This document shows, one piece after another, positions 1-10,160 of a stretch of 20,000 nt of DNA (the first letter of the stretch is position 1; each line of letters opens with the position of its first letter). Source of the DNA: Chrysomallon squamiferum. Taxonomy: Eukaryota > Mollusca > Gastropoda > Neomphalida > Peltospiridae. The stretch is from the NCBI GenBank assembly GCA_012295275.1, contig CM022668.1:2990489-3010488 (forward strand), written 5' to 3'. A program made the translations under genes and the position numbers. The notes under the pieces were generated by a model. It was not told the DNA's origin. It did not search any database and was given only the letters and a program-made list of their open reading frames with translations.

Positions 1-103
1 TTATTTTTCATTTATCTTGTCATCTTGAAAACTTGTTTGTTGGCTGGGAACATTTCTGACAACATAGGAGTGACAAGCGACATCACAGACATTCATAGAT
101 CAG
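1..103 (+). CDS. possible internal exon of an unidentified gene (weak)
   Basis: One frame is open from base 1 to a good donor-like sequence, CAG|GTAATAAC, with GT at 104-105; the other two plus frames have early stops. Its translation starts with a hydrophobic stretch (LFFIYLVILKTCLLAG) and becomes polar. A possible downstream acceptor (TTATTTTCAG, AG at 163-164) would give a 61-bp intron and keep the frame open. I do not recognise the protein. About 34 open codons can occur by chance in DNA of this composition, and the exon would have to begin outside the window. It lies head-on to the PC-esterase-like exon on the other strand. Confidence 0.18.
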
Positions 104-164
104 GTAATAACTAAAAGAACATTTTTGTCAGCTGAGTAAAGTAATTTATATAATTTATTTTCAG

Positions 165-225
165 ACAGGCCTCATCAAAAAGAAGGACACTTTAATACCT
201 CGCATGAGATGGCCAGGGAAGAAAT

Positions 226-267
<42 letters not shown>

Positions 268-355
268 CGACACTATTTCTGCAAGAAGTCGCTGTACTTC
301 AACACTACTCAGTGACTATATTTTGATTTCATTATTTCCTGTTGTTATTTATGTC
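165..355 (+). CDS. possible 3' exon joined to 1-103 (weak)
   Basis: It follows an acceptor-like TTATTTTCAG. When joined in phase to the frame at 1-103 it stays open through a polar stretch (RPHQKEGHFNTSHEMAREE), then a long lysine run made by the poly-A at 230-265, and stops at 356-358. The lysine run makes a real protein here doubtful. A different phase would give a short basic end stopping just before the poly-A, but that phase has stops in the upstream piece. This is best treated as a hypothesis about the edge of a neighbouring gene. Confidence 0.12.
229..265. repeat. poly-A tract
   Basis: About 37 uninterrupted A residues lie after AATAATT. It could be the tail of an old retroposed copy or simply a homopolymer microsatellite. 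No target-site duplication or element body was recognised on either side. Confidence 0.9.
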
Positions 356-1061
356 TGATTTTTATTCCTCCACCAGTATCAAAGCACCTACTTTTGGGCG
401 TATTTGGCTTCAATGCACCAGTTTTGTAGTTGCCAGTCAAAATCAACAACAGCGCCGTGTACAACTGCCGCATTAAGGAGTCGCCGATGACGTAGATGGT
501 CCACCCTTCTAACACACTGCAGCCAGACTGAGAGTCGAACAACTTCACAGAACATCTCTTGTCATTTGGAACCCAGGTGGCATACTCGGCATGAATACGC
601 GACCTGAGGTCAAAGTTCGAAGGTCCTCTGCACTCTTCCACGGTTTTGTTCACACATTTGTTATTAAAACAACATGGCGTCGGTCCTTCTGGACTGCAGA
701 GGACACGAAAATATGTCATGTAGGTGACGTTTCCACATTTCAAGTCAGGTCTTTGATAGTCTGTGGCTCCGGGCATTTTACCTCTGGTACTTTTGTAAAA
801 TGCATTAATTTCACGTTGCTCTTGTGACGTCAGATTTCGCGTTCTCCACGTGCCTGACGTCATACACTTGAGGACATCTGGAACAACTTGTCGTCTGAGA
901 TTCGTGGAATTGTAAGAAGAAAAATATAAATAAGGCTTCGGTGAATGATACACGTAGACGAAACAGACGAAGTACGTGACACAAAACAGACAAACAAAGA
1001 AGACGATGTTCTTTTTGCTTCTGATACTTCGTGATATTGTCATCGTTGTATGAACAAACAT
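345..1061 (-). CDS. N-terminal exon of a type II membrane PC-esterase/SGNH-like protein (partial, NXPE-like)
   Basis: Maximum open extent is 238 codons from the ATG at 1061. Visible: a short basic N-terminus (SRSIRSKKN, residues 10-18), one transmembrane segment at about 19-38, then a cysteine-rich ectodomain with four N-glycosylation sequons (N51, N77, N111, N139), a CC pair at 130-131, and GDSLMRQLYTALLLILTGN at about 193-211. A GDS motif inside a strand-turn-helix pattern is the block I nucleophile of SGNH/GDSL and PC-esterase (NXPE C-terminal) domains, so Ser195 would be the catalytic serine. Known members are secretory-pathway, often Golgi, acyl-ester enzymes or relatives; the substrate here is unknown. 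The later DxxH block is absent, so at least one further exon should lie beyond the left edge. The exon probably ends at one of several donor-like GT sites (last base 392, 388 or 374), and the final residues to 345 are then intron. The ATG at 1061 (or 1043) is preferred to the upstream one at 1229, because that extension reads through (GA)n and the splice acceptor. Confidence 0.62.
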   Translation of the reverse strand: MFVHTTMTISRSIRSKKNIVFFVCLFCVTYFVCFVYVYHSPKPYLYFSSYNSTNLRRQVVPDVLKCMTSGTWRTRNLTSQEQREINAFYKSTRGKMPGATDYQRPDLKCGNVTYMTYFRVLCSPEGPTPCCFNNKCVNKTVEECRGPSNFDLRSRIHAEYATWVPNDKRCSVKLFDSQSGCSVLEGWTIYVIGDSLMRQLYTALLLILTGNYKTGALKPNTPKSRCFDTGGGIKIRHK

Positions 1062-1069
1062 GTGAGATT

Positions 1070-1090
1070 CTGAAAAAAACAACGATAGCA
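1070..1090 (-). other. 3' splice acceptor before the PC-esterase-like exon
   Basis: Read on the minus strand, the sequence is GCTATCGTTGTTTTTTTCAG followed by AATCTCACATG. This is a textbook pyrimidine tract and AG, 8 bases before the ATG at 1061. It implies a non-coding first exon further right. I could not identify that exon. Confidence 0.6.
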
Positions 1091-1133
1091 TAGAAATAAT
1101 TATTTTAACACACTCACACACACTTGCACACAT

Positions 1134-1137
<4 letters not shown>

Positions 1138-1201
<64 letters not shown>
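1138..1201. repeat. (GA)n microsatellite
   Basis: About 32 perfect AG dinucleotides lie in the inferred intron just upstream of the PC-esterase-like exon. They are followed by degenerate GACA/GATA repeats to about 1300. On the minus strand they read as a false Ser-Leu run in frame with the exon. Confidence 0.97.
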
Positions 1202-1204
<3 letters not shown>

Positions 1205-1300
1205 ACCAGTCAGAGAGACAGACAGACATAAGTCAGTAAGATAGATAGACAGACGGACAGATATATAGATATTTACACAGTCAGACAGACAAATAGACAG
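1202..1300. repeat. degenerate GACA/GATA microsatellite
   Basis: Repeated CAGACAGACA, ATAGATAGACAGACGG and AGATATATAGAT words with interruptions form a decayed tetranucleotide repeat next to the (GA)n tract. Confidence 0.8.
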
Positions 1301-1459
1301 TTTTTAGATGTTAATAATTACTTGAATATTAAAAATTACCACATATTTACAATTATTTGAGTATAAAAAAATTACCAGATAACAGATATTGTTTTGTTCT
1401 AGAGAGATGAAACTGTAAGCTGGAATACGTTTATCAATGTAAATACTTTTACAACACCA

Positions 1460-1490
1460 ACAGCAGCAGAACAACAACAACAACATCAGC

Positions 1491-1558
<68 letters not shown>

Positions 1559-1709
1559 CTATAATGATAACAAGAACAATAATTATAATAATAATAATAA
1601 AAACAATAGCAACAGCAACAATAATAATATCAACAATAATAATATGATTAATTACAACAACAATAATAATTGTAATAAGAATAACAACAACAATAGCAAT
1701 AATAAACTA

Positions 1710-1782
<73 letters not shown>

Positions 1783-1799
1783 TATTATTATTATTATTG
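1460..1799. repeat. (AAC)n/(AAT)n trinucleotide repeat region, ending in an (AAT)n(ATT)n inversion
   Basis: AAC-rich triplets at about 1460-1490 pass into a perfect (AAT)n run to about 1555. A mixed AAT/AAC/AGC stretch and a second perfect (AAT)n run at 1712-1780 follow. At about 1780 the phase flips to (ATT)n for about 18 bases, so the end can fold back as a hairpin. No coding content. Confidence 0.95.
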
Positions 1800-2548
1800 T
1801 TACGTTCCTCCAAATGTAATAAGGTTAAAAAAGAAAACTATCAGTGACATAATGAAATTTTATATAAACAAAATGTTTCCTATTCACTTAAATCAAACTC
1901 TGGATCTTTGTTGAGCTTCTCTCGTGTCCAAGGCTAAATGTCTACCCACTAAACTGTAACTGAATGTCACAGGCAAAATTCTTCCACTTATGAAAATAAT
2001 AACGGAGCAGAAACCTGGTTAATATGATCCACTGGAGATGAACAATAGGACAAAGGAATCGTAAATTAGTCACGCTGAGATTCAAGCCGGTGTCAGAGAA
2101 TATTTGTTCCCTACGAAATTTCGTTCGCCTAGGGGTACAAATTATATTCTCCCTGGTGTTACAAATATTCTTTTACACTGGTAAAGAAAGGCGATATGAA
2201 TTCAACAGCCGCGCCTTCATTTTTGTATCATTTATCTATTCATTTTTTTTTTTTTTTTTTTTTTTTAAATCCATTAACTTACGTCTAATATATTCAGGTT
2301 TTATCACGAATATTCTAAAGTTTTATTTTTATTTTATTTTATTATTATTTTCTAAAATTATTTTTTCTGATTTATGAGGGTTTTTTTTTTGTCCTTGAAA
2401 GCTGCTGTCAACATACACGATGTCAGAGCCAGCTGAAAATGTCAGAAAACCAAAGGAGATGAAACAAATTTAGTTAGGACAAACAGTATAGCAACATCTC
2501 GTGTACTTTCAGAGATATATTAATGCACTGCTGAGAACTCTTATTTAT

Positions 2549-2595
2549 AAAAAAAAAAAAAAAAAAAAAAAAAATAAATAAATAAATAAATAAAT
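2549..2595. repeat. poly-A followed by (AAAT)n
   Basis: About 24 A residues run into five or six AAAT units. This pattern is common at non-LTR retroposon tails, but 2390-2548 has no recognisable SINE boxes. It is called only as a simple repeat. Confidence 0.9.
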
Positions 2596-2726
2596 TAGTG
2601 TTTTCCAAAACCACAGTAAGAAATACATAAATATTATTCTAAAACACGTCTCTATAATTGAAATGAAAATAATTTGCTGTGGCGATTGAGAGTTGAAACT
2701 CCTGCTACATGATAAAGCTCAATGTG

Positions 2727-2736
2727 ATCACGTGAT
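2727..2736. promoter_or_regulatory. palindromic E-box ATCACGTGAT
   Basis: A perfect 10-bp palindrome around CACGTG, the core bound by bHLH and bHLH-ZIP factors. A second such palindrome lies 64 bp away. No nearby transcription start is identified, so regulatory use is unproven. Confidence 0.3.
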
Positions 2737-2790
2737 ACTAATAAAGCTGCAATCTACTACCAGTCCTGGTTAGGGGTAGCGACGATCCAT

Positions 2791-2800
2791 GTCACGTGAC
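2791..2800. promoter_or_regulatory. palindromic E-box GTCACGTGAC (CLEAR/M-box-like)
   Basis: A perfect 10-bp palindrome matching the form preferred by MITF/TFE and USF-type bHLH-ZIP factors in animals. The match is seen in sequence. Function is inferred, and no gene start is evident close by. Confidence 0.3.
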
Positions 2801-2984
2801 TAAAATGACATATTCCTCTTGGCTAGACAGTTATGATTAGTACAAAAGTGAAACAATGAGGTTGACGTTATATTCAAGTGGGTTGTAGAAGTTAATCGAT
2901 ATTTTTTAAAAAGACGGTTGCTCCAATTTTGATTCAAAACGTTTTTTTTAGAAACTATTTTATTATTATTATGAATTTTTAATA

Positions 2985-3031
2985 AATTTAAGAGATCCAG
3001 AGAAAATAATTTTTTAAACTGTTGTATTTAG
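2985..3031 (+). repeat. leader of minisatellite module, copy 1
   Basis: The segment around TTTAAGAGATCCAG and the short stretch after it recurs at 15959-16000 directly before the second minisatellite array. Sequence to its left is not shared between the two sites, so about 2985 is the left edge of the duplicated module here. Confidence 0.7.
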
Positions 3032-3878
3032 TGCTAATATCCTACCATACTGAAATACAATAACCTCACTGCTATCATACGATACTGAAATATAACAATC
3101 TAGCTGATATCCTACATACTGAAATACAGTAACCTCGCTGATATCCTACATACTGAATTACAGGAACGTAGCTGAGATCCTACCATACCGAAATACAATA
3201 ACCTCGCTGATATCTCACCAAACTGAAAAAAAAATAACCTCGGTGATATCTCACCCAACTGAAATACAATAACCTCGCTGATATCTCACCAAACTGAAAT
3301 ACAATAACCTAGCTGGTATCCTGCCATACTGAAATACAATAACCTAGTTGATATCTTACCATACTGAAATACAGTAACCTATCTGATATCCTACCATACT
3401 GAAATACAAAAACCTAGCTGATATCCAACCACACTGAAATAGAATAATCTGGCTCATATCATACCATACTGAAATACAATAATGTAGGTGATATCCTACC
3501 ATACTAAAATGCAGTAATGCACCGGATATCCTACCATACTGAAATACAGTAACGTATCTGATATCCTGCCATACTGAAATACAGTAACGTATCTGATATC
3601 CTACCATACTGAAATACAGTAACGTTTCTGGTATCTTACTATACTGAAATACAATAACCTAGCTGATAACCTACCATACTGAAATACAATAATCTCGCTG
3701 ACAGCCTACCAAACTGAAATAAAATAACCTTGCTGATATCCTACCATACTGAAATATAGTTACGTATCTGAGATCCGGCCAATAACCTCACACATATCAT
3801 ACCATACTGAAATACAGTAACCATACTGAAATACAGTAACCTCGCTGATATCCTATCATACTGAAATAAAATAACCTC

Positions 3879-4307
3879 GCTGATATCCTACCATACTGAA
3901 ATACAATAACCTCACACATATCTTACCATACTGAAATACAGTAACGTATCTGATATCCTACCATACTGAAATACAGCAACGTATCTGATATCCTACCATA
4001 TTAAATACAAAAACGTAGCTATCCTACCATACTGAAATAGGATAATCCGGTTCATATCCTACCAAACTTAAATACAATAACCTGGCCGATATCATACCAT
4101 ACTGAAATACAGTATCGTATCTGATATCCTACCATACTGAAATACAATAACCGCACTCATATCTAACCATACTGAAATACAGTATCGTATCTGATATCCT
4201 ACCATACTGAAATACAATAATGTACCGGATATCCTAGCATACTGAAACACAGTAACGTCGGCGATATCCTACCATACTGAAATCCAATAACGTATCTGAT
4301 ATCCTAC
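3879..4307 (+). repeat. first copy of a 429-bp identical block inside array 1
   Basis: This block matches 4435-4863 base for base as far as I can read, at a constant offset of 556. Shared rare variants include the shortened unit with ACCATATTAAATAC and the AATAGGATAATCCGG unit. Identity of rare variants shows block-wise duplication of about 12 units. Confidence 0.88.
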
Positions 4308-4434
4308 CATACTGAAATACCATAACCTGGGTGATATCCTACCATACTGAAATACAATAACCTCGCTGATATCCTACCATACTGAAATACAATAATCTCG
4401 CCGATATCCTACCAAACTGAAATACAATAATCTA

Positions 4435-4863
4435 GCTGATATCCTACCATACTGAAATACAATAACCTCACACATATCTTACCATACTGAAATACAGTAA
4501 CGTATCTGATATCCTACCATACTGAAATACAGCAACGTATCTGATATCCTACCATATTAAATACAAAAACGTAGCTATCCTACCATACTGAAATAGGATA
4601 ATCCGGTTCATATCCTACCAAACTTAAATACAATAACCTGGCCGATATCATACCATACTGAAATACAGTATCGTATCTGATATCCTACCATACTGAAATA
4701 CAATAACCGCACTCATATCTAACCATACTGAAATACAGTATCGTATCTGATATCCTACCATACTGAAATACAATAATGTACCGGATATCCTAGCATACTG
4801 AAACACAGTAACGTCGGCGATATCCTACCATACTGAAATCCAATAACGTATCTGATATCCTAC
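4435..4863 (+). repeat. second copy of the 429-bp block inside array 1
   Basis: Second member of the pair with 3879-4307. The match ends where this copy has a deletion (GATATCCTACTGAAATACC) relative to the first. The absence of differences means the event is recent, or that assembly duplicated a stretch of the array. Confidence 0.88.
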
Positions 4864-5155
4864 TGAAATACCATAACCTATATCCTACCATACTGAAATA
4901 CAATAACCTCATTGATATCCTACCATACTGAAATACAATAATTTCACCGATATCTTCCATACTGAAATACAATAACCTAGCTGATAATGTTAAGTACTGA
5001 AACAATAATTCATGATATCCTTCCATACTGAAATACAATAATCTCGCTGTCCTAAAATAGAAGAAATAACAGAATAAAGTTAAATACATTAACCTCATTG
5101 ATATCCTACCATACTGAAATACAATAATTTAGCATATCTTAGTGCACAGTAACCT

Positions 5156-5380
<225 letters not shown>

Positions 5381-5394
5381 ATATATATTGTCAT

Positions 5395-6624
5395 AGAGTA
5401 ATATTTAGCATAAATAATAAACACAATAAAACAGTCATTACGCTTAAACAACAAACCAGCTGAGACAAATGAACATTAGTTAAAACCTGGGAACGTGAGA
5501 GTTAACAGAAACAGACAATTTGGAATCAGGTAAGTAATGTGATACAGGAAGCATCTGATATAATAAGTATACGCAATAATCAAAAATAAGCTGGCCGAGG
5601 TGACAGTTACTAGAAACAGATAATTTATGAACTCCAATAAGAAATTTAACATGTAAGAAACATTTCAGAAGATTTGTAAATTATTGAGGCATAAAGAAAT
5701 AAAAGCAGTTAAAAAAAAAGAAATATGACTTTAAGCGTTGTAAGTGGATCGACTTATTTCTTTCATTGCGATATACGCCTGCATAGAGCACACAAATAAA
5801 TAAAATATGTGGATTTATAAATAGGGCGTCTCCTATGATACAAAATGATTTTTGTATGCATATTTTAATAAATATTGTAAAACTTTTCATTATTTATTTT
5901 TTATTAGTAGTATTTTTAATTTTTTTTATTTAATTTAATGAAATTAAATTAATTAATTAATTAATTTATTTATTTATATATATTTAAAACAATTTTTTTT
6001 TGTTCATTCAGTTTTTGTACATAGAACAAAAACTGGGTTGCTGTTTGTTATAGAGGAAAATTAATTATTTTCATCTGAATGTTTTTAATAGGCTTTATTA
6101 AGTAAAGTATTTTTGACATTTTATTTCTATTATTATTTTAAAAAATTAACATTTATAAAAGATTGCCAGACACGAAATAAGTTTTAAAACTGAAAATGAC
6201 AGTTAATATTGTTTTTAGAATCTAAAGTTGATACTTTTTCTAAAAAAGAAATTTGGCATTATTTTATTTTTTTATGTATTAGCGACTTGATGTTAAAACA
6301 GACTGAGATAAAAGAAAAAACTTTATTGATTTACAAATTATATGTTTATTCATTTCATATTCAGTATTACATTATTGTTAAGAAGAAAATAAATTTATCA
6401 GCTTTAGCAGAGCGAAACAGTGTTTTAAGAAGTAAATATGTATATATATATATATTAAAGAAATAATTAATACATGTAAGAAACAAAAACTATTTCGAGA
6501 AATTTGACGTTTGTAAATATTATTCACGATTTCATTTTTTTTTATTCTTTGTTTAAAATTACTTTTTGTTTATTTGAAAATATATATAAATATATTTATA
6601 TATTTATTTATTTTCTGTTATTTC

Positions 6625-6667
<43 letters not shown>

Positions 6668-7040
6668 TGTTAATAAAGTTAACAATTCTGATTACAAACT
6701 ACGTAACTATTAACACAAAACAATGAAAAGAGAGAGGTTTGACATTGCATCTCACTCTTTCTACTTTTTAAAAAAATGCTTATAAAATTAACTCATTAAA
6801 AATATAAAAAATAAAAAATATCTTTACTCACTTCTATAAATATATTGTGATATCCGAGTGAACTGTAATTATTATCGATACCCGTAGAACTGTCGTTATT
6901 ACCCGATTGCCTCGTTTTCGCGAAGGTAAAACGGATTACCTACTTGTACGCCGCACAAAGTTGGCCAAGTACAAAATAACAACATATTTACTTACTCGTG
7001 AACGACAAAGCTAAAAACCAATCAAAAGGACAATAAATGT
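5395..7040 (+). repeat. module A, copy 1 (about 1.65 kb)
   Basis: Aligns almost throughout with 12133-13739, with scattered substitutions and small indels, mostly in the AATT/ATTT repeat near 5935-5975. No credible coding frame. It is very AT-rich, with (AATT)n, TATA and (ATT)13 at 6627-6666. Its later part (about 6385-6570 and 6900-7150) also resembles 7913-8070 and 8250-8490 of module B, for example ATCAGCTTTAG, AACAGTGTTTTAA and TTTCGAGAAATTT in the same order. A and B therefore look like older diverged copies of one unit. Confidence 0.85.
6627..6666. repeat. (ATT)n microsatellite in module A
   Basis: About 13 perfect ATT triplets. The same site in copy 2 of module A (about 13341-13368) has fewer, interrupted triplets, so this locus is length-variable between paralogues. 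Confidence 0.95.
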
Positions 7041-8342
7041 CACGTGTTAGTCGTAGAAAAGGTTTCTAAATATGGAAGTTTTACCTGCCTCGATGGTTTT
7101 ATTCTTGCGAGTCACGTGAACTTGCCCTTTGACACAAAAAAAAAAAAAGAAAAAAAAGGGGTTGACTTAAAAACAGGCGATCTGAAGCGAATACAATATT
7201 TTTTTTTTTGCTTTGGTTTTTTTCAAATAAAACAAAAATATGCAATTAAAATAAGTGCAGATATTAAAATAAAATTAGATATGTTTTCAGTGTTATTCAT
7301 ATTACACATACATTTTCTCTGTTGATCGTTCAGTTTCACAAAATCTTCTTTGTTCACTGAGTTATCGTTTTGTTGAAAGACAAAATTTTGTGATAAGAGA
7401 TGAATAACAAATAGGTAATGATATCCTCAGATAATACTGTAAACACAAAGTATTTGTCAAATATCTTTTAATGTTAAATTTTAGAGAACTGGTCAACAAT
7501 TTGTCTGTTTCTTGAATGCAGTGATCTGACTTGCTAATATTTTTAGAAATATTTACATGATTTTCATCGTGCTGATTAAACTATGTAACCGCAAACTCTA
7601 AAGAAAATAATAAATGTTTTATATGATGTAGCAGTAATCTGACAGTCTCGTGTTCACACTTTTTATAAATTTTACATGATTACCTACTCGCTAGATTAAT
7701 AATGATTTCTGCTGCTGTTAGTAAGTTATCGTTTCCAGTTAGATCTGTGATGTTTGTACATAACTCTTTGTTACAGTGTCATTTCTTTTACCAGAATTCA
7801 GATTAAATTTCAGTTTTCTCTTTAATCAGTTTAGATATTGCTGGGGTGTAATTTAGGTCCAGCGGATATGATTAAAATCGTTTTAGGCGAAAAAATTATT
7901 TTTAAAGAAAAAATTAATGTATCAGCTTTAGTAAAGTGAAACAGTGTTTTAAAAAGGAAATATATAATGTGTATTAAAACATTTTTAAATACATATAAAC
8001 AGACAAGAAATGATTTCGAGAAATTTAACATTTGTAAATATTATTCTCCATTTCACTTTTTAAATTTGTTTAAAAAATAATATTATATATATAATTATTT
8101 ATTTGTTTATTTTGTTTTATCTTTCTTTATCTTGCTTGTCCCACACGATAAAAAAAAAAAAAAAAAAAAAAAAAATTTTCCAAAAACACTTATAAAATAT
8201 TTATGAAAATACCTATACTTACGTATATAAATACATTATGATATCGGTCTGAATTGTAATCCGCACGAGGTAGGCCAAGAAACCAACATTGATCATTTTG
8301 TTTACGCATGAACTAAAATGCTAAAAAGCAAACAAAAGAAAA

Positions 8343-8379
<37 letters not shown>

Positions 8380-8852
8380 CACGAGTTTGTTGCGTTAACG
8401 TCACAAGTATCATCCTTTGAGACATGATACTTTTTTTCTCTCAGTGATTCTTTTCTTGCTTGTCAGGTGAATATGCCGTTTGATAAAAAAAAAAAAAAAA
8501 AATTACAAAATAATAAATCAGAAAAAAGGCGTCATCCATATTTATGAATGTGTCTTTGGTTACTGTGTAAAGAAAACTTAATCTGTGTTGTTATTTCATC
8601 AACTCAGAGATAACTCCTATTTGGCTCTGTGTAGTTTTTGTTCCGTGCTCTGGCAACGAGTTTGTCATTTTCTGACGCTGAGTTTTACTGGGAACGAAAA
8701 AAAAAATAGATTAGAAAAGGAAAAAAAATTCAAAAATTCAAAAACGAAAAGAAAATGCAGGCTCTGTAAGAGTACCAGTTTATTTAGTTTACGTCGTCCA
8801 AGTGTATACAGCTTCATATTTCACATATAAATAATCATCAGTGAAGCATAAA
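7041..8852 (+). repeat. module B, copy 1 (1812 bp)
   Basis: It starts at CACGTGTTAGTCG and repeats at 8853 (offset 1812) and 13740 (offset 6699). Long stretches (for example 7310-7440 and 7500-7850) are nearly identical in all three copies. Open frames inside it start at GTG or lie in AT-rich minus-strand DNA and are broken in copy 3, so I treat the module as non-coding. It contains A-runs at about 8149-8175, 8349-8376 and 8485-8501 whose lengths differ between copies. Confidence 0.9.
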
Positions 8853-10009
8853 CACGTGTTAGTCGTAGAAAAGGTTTCTAAATATGGAAGTTTTACCTGC
8901 CTCAATGGTTTTATTCTTGCATGTCACGTGAATTTGCCCTTTGACACAAAAAAAAAGAAAAAAAAAAAAGGGGTTGACTTAAAAACAGGCGATCTGAAGC
9001 GAATACAATATTTGTTTTTGTCTTTGTTTGTTTCAAATAAAACAAAAATATGCAATTACAATAAGTGCAGATATTAAAATAAAATTAGATATGTTTTCAG
9101 TGTTATTCATATTACACATACATTTTCTCTGTTGATCGTTCAGTTTCACAAAATCTTCTTTGTTCACTGAGTTATCGTTTTGTTGAAAGACAAAATTTTG
9201 TGATAAGAGATGAATAATAAATAGGTAATGATATCCTCAGATAATACATTAAACACAAAGTATCTGTTAAATATCTTAAAATATAAAATTTTGTTGAACT
9301 GTCAACAATTTGTCTGTTTCTTGAATGCAGTGATCTGACTTGCTAATATTTTTAGAAATATTACATGATTTTCATCGTGCTGATTAAACTATGTAACCGC
9401 AAACTCTAAAGAAAATAATAAATGTTTTATATGATGTAGCAGTAATCTGACAGTCTCGTGTTCACACTTTTTATAAATTTTACATGATTACCTACTCGCT
9501 AGATTAATAATGATTTCTGCTGCTGTTAGTAAGTTATCGTTTCCAGTTAGATCTGTGATGTTTGTACATAACTCTTTGTTACAGTGTCATTTCTTTTACC
9601 AGAATTCAGATTAAATTTCAGTTTTCTCTTTAATCAGTTTAGATATTGCTGGGGTGTAATTTAGGTCCAGCGGATTTGATTAAAATCGTTTTAGGCGTTA
9701 AAAATATTTTTGAAGAAAAAATTAATGTATCAGCTTTAGTAAAGTGAAACAGTGTTTTAAAAAGGAAATATATAATGTGTATTAAAACATTTTTAAATAC
9801 ATATAAACAGACAAGAAATGATTTCGAGAAATTTAGCATTTGTAAATTTTATTCTCCATTTCAGTTTTTAAATTTGTTTAAAAAATAATATTATTTATAT
9901 AATTATTTATTTGTTTATTTTGTTTTATCTTTCTTTATCTTGCTTGTCCAATACGATAAAAAAAAAAAAAAAAAAAAATAAAAAATCATTTTCCAAAAAC
10001 CTTCCTTGT

Positions 10010-10160
10010 CCCTTCCTTGTCCACTGAGTTACTGTTTTGTTGAAACACTAAATCTTGTGATAAGAGATGAATAACAGATAGGTAATGATATCATCAGATA
10101 ATACCCTAAACAAAAATATTTCTTAAAATATTAAATTTTGTAGAACTGGTCCACAAATAA
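10010..10160 (+). repeat. diverged partial module B segment inside copy 2
   Basis: CACTGAGTTA, TTTTGTTGAAA, GTGATAAGAGATGAATAACA and AGGTAATGATATC occur in the same order as at 7350-7440, but with more differences than between the main B copies. This is an older copy fused into copy 2. Confidence 0.75.

Larger units (their letters stand above)
1800..2984. other. unassigned intergenic or intronic DNA
   Basis: I see no convincing exon, RNA gene or element ends. It holds a T22 run at about 2244-2265 and an A-run passing into (AAAT)n at 2549-2595, which resembles the 3' end of an old retroposon with no recognisable body. Open frames here are short and AT-driven. Two CACGTG palindromes are listed separately. 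Confidence 0.6.
3032..5155 (+). repeat. 35-bp minisatellite array 1 (about 60 units)
   Basis: Head-to-tail units of about 35 bp have the core GATATCCTACCATACTGAAA, followed by a variable AATACAATAACCTAGCT-like half. Units vary most in the CCTAGCT segment (CTCGCT, CGTATCT, CTGGCC and others), and a few are shortened. Most carry GATATC, so an EcoRV digest would ladder. The minus strand has fortuitous open frames at 3356-3607 and 4790-5098. They exist only where the TAG in the consensus (TGGTAGGAT) is mutated, so they are not genes. The right end decays into a shared tail. Confidence 0.97.

Noticed and set aside
591-993. Open frames opposite and out of phase to the PC-esterase-like exon (591-827 plus, 811-993 minus)
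   Set aside because: They are shadows of the real exon; only the frame with the membrane anchor, sequons and GDS motif makes biological sense.
2390-2595. Possible SINE ending in poly-A and (AAAT)n
   Set aside because: No A/B-box-like internal promoter, no target-site duplication and no second copy in the window.
3356-5098. Minus-strand open frames with Tyr/Ile/Ser/Phe-rich periodic peptides over minisatellite array 1 (likewise 17629-17838 in array 2)
   Set aside because: A 35-bp unit shifts frame each copy, and the consensus contains TAG in one of the three frames. The longer frames exist only where that TAG is mutated by chance. No conserved start or end.
3032-5155. Minisatellite array considered as a CRISPR array
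   Set aside because: Units are directly adjacent 35-bp repeats with graded sequence variation and no unique spacers, in a eukaryotic context with no cas genes.
7044-9077. Frame starting CAC-GTG at 7044 and 8841 with a protein-like stretch (EKVSKYGSFTCL), also seen at 13740
   Set aside because: There is no ATG, it runs into an A-tract of changing length, and B copies differ by amino-acid-changing substitutions. The related older segment in the other half of the unit (about 8380-8500) has a stop. The similarity follows from DNA duplication, not selection on a protein.
7831-9839. Minus-strand 66-residue hydrophobic frames in module B copies 1 and 2 (7831-8031 and 9639-9839)
   Set aside because: AT-driven composition, no motif, and not preserved in copy 3, where indels alter the reading frame.
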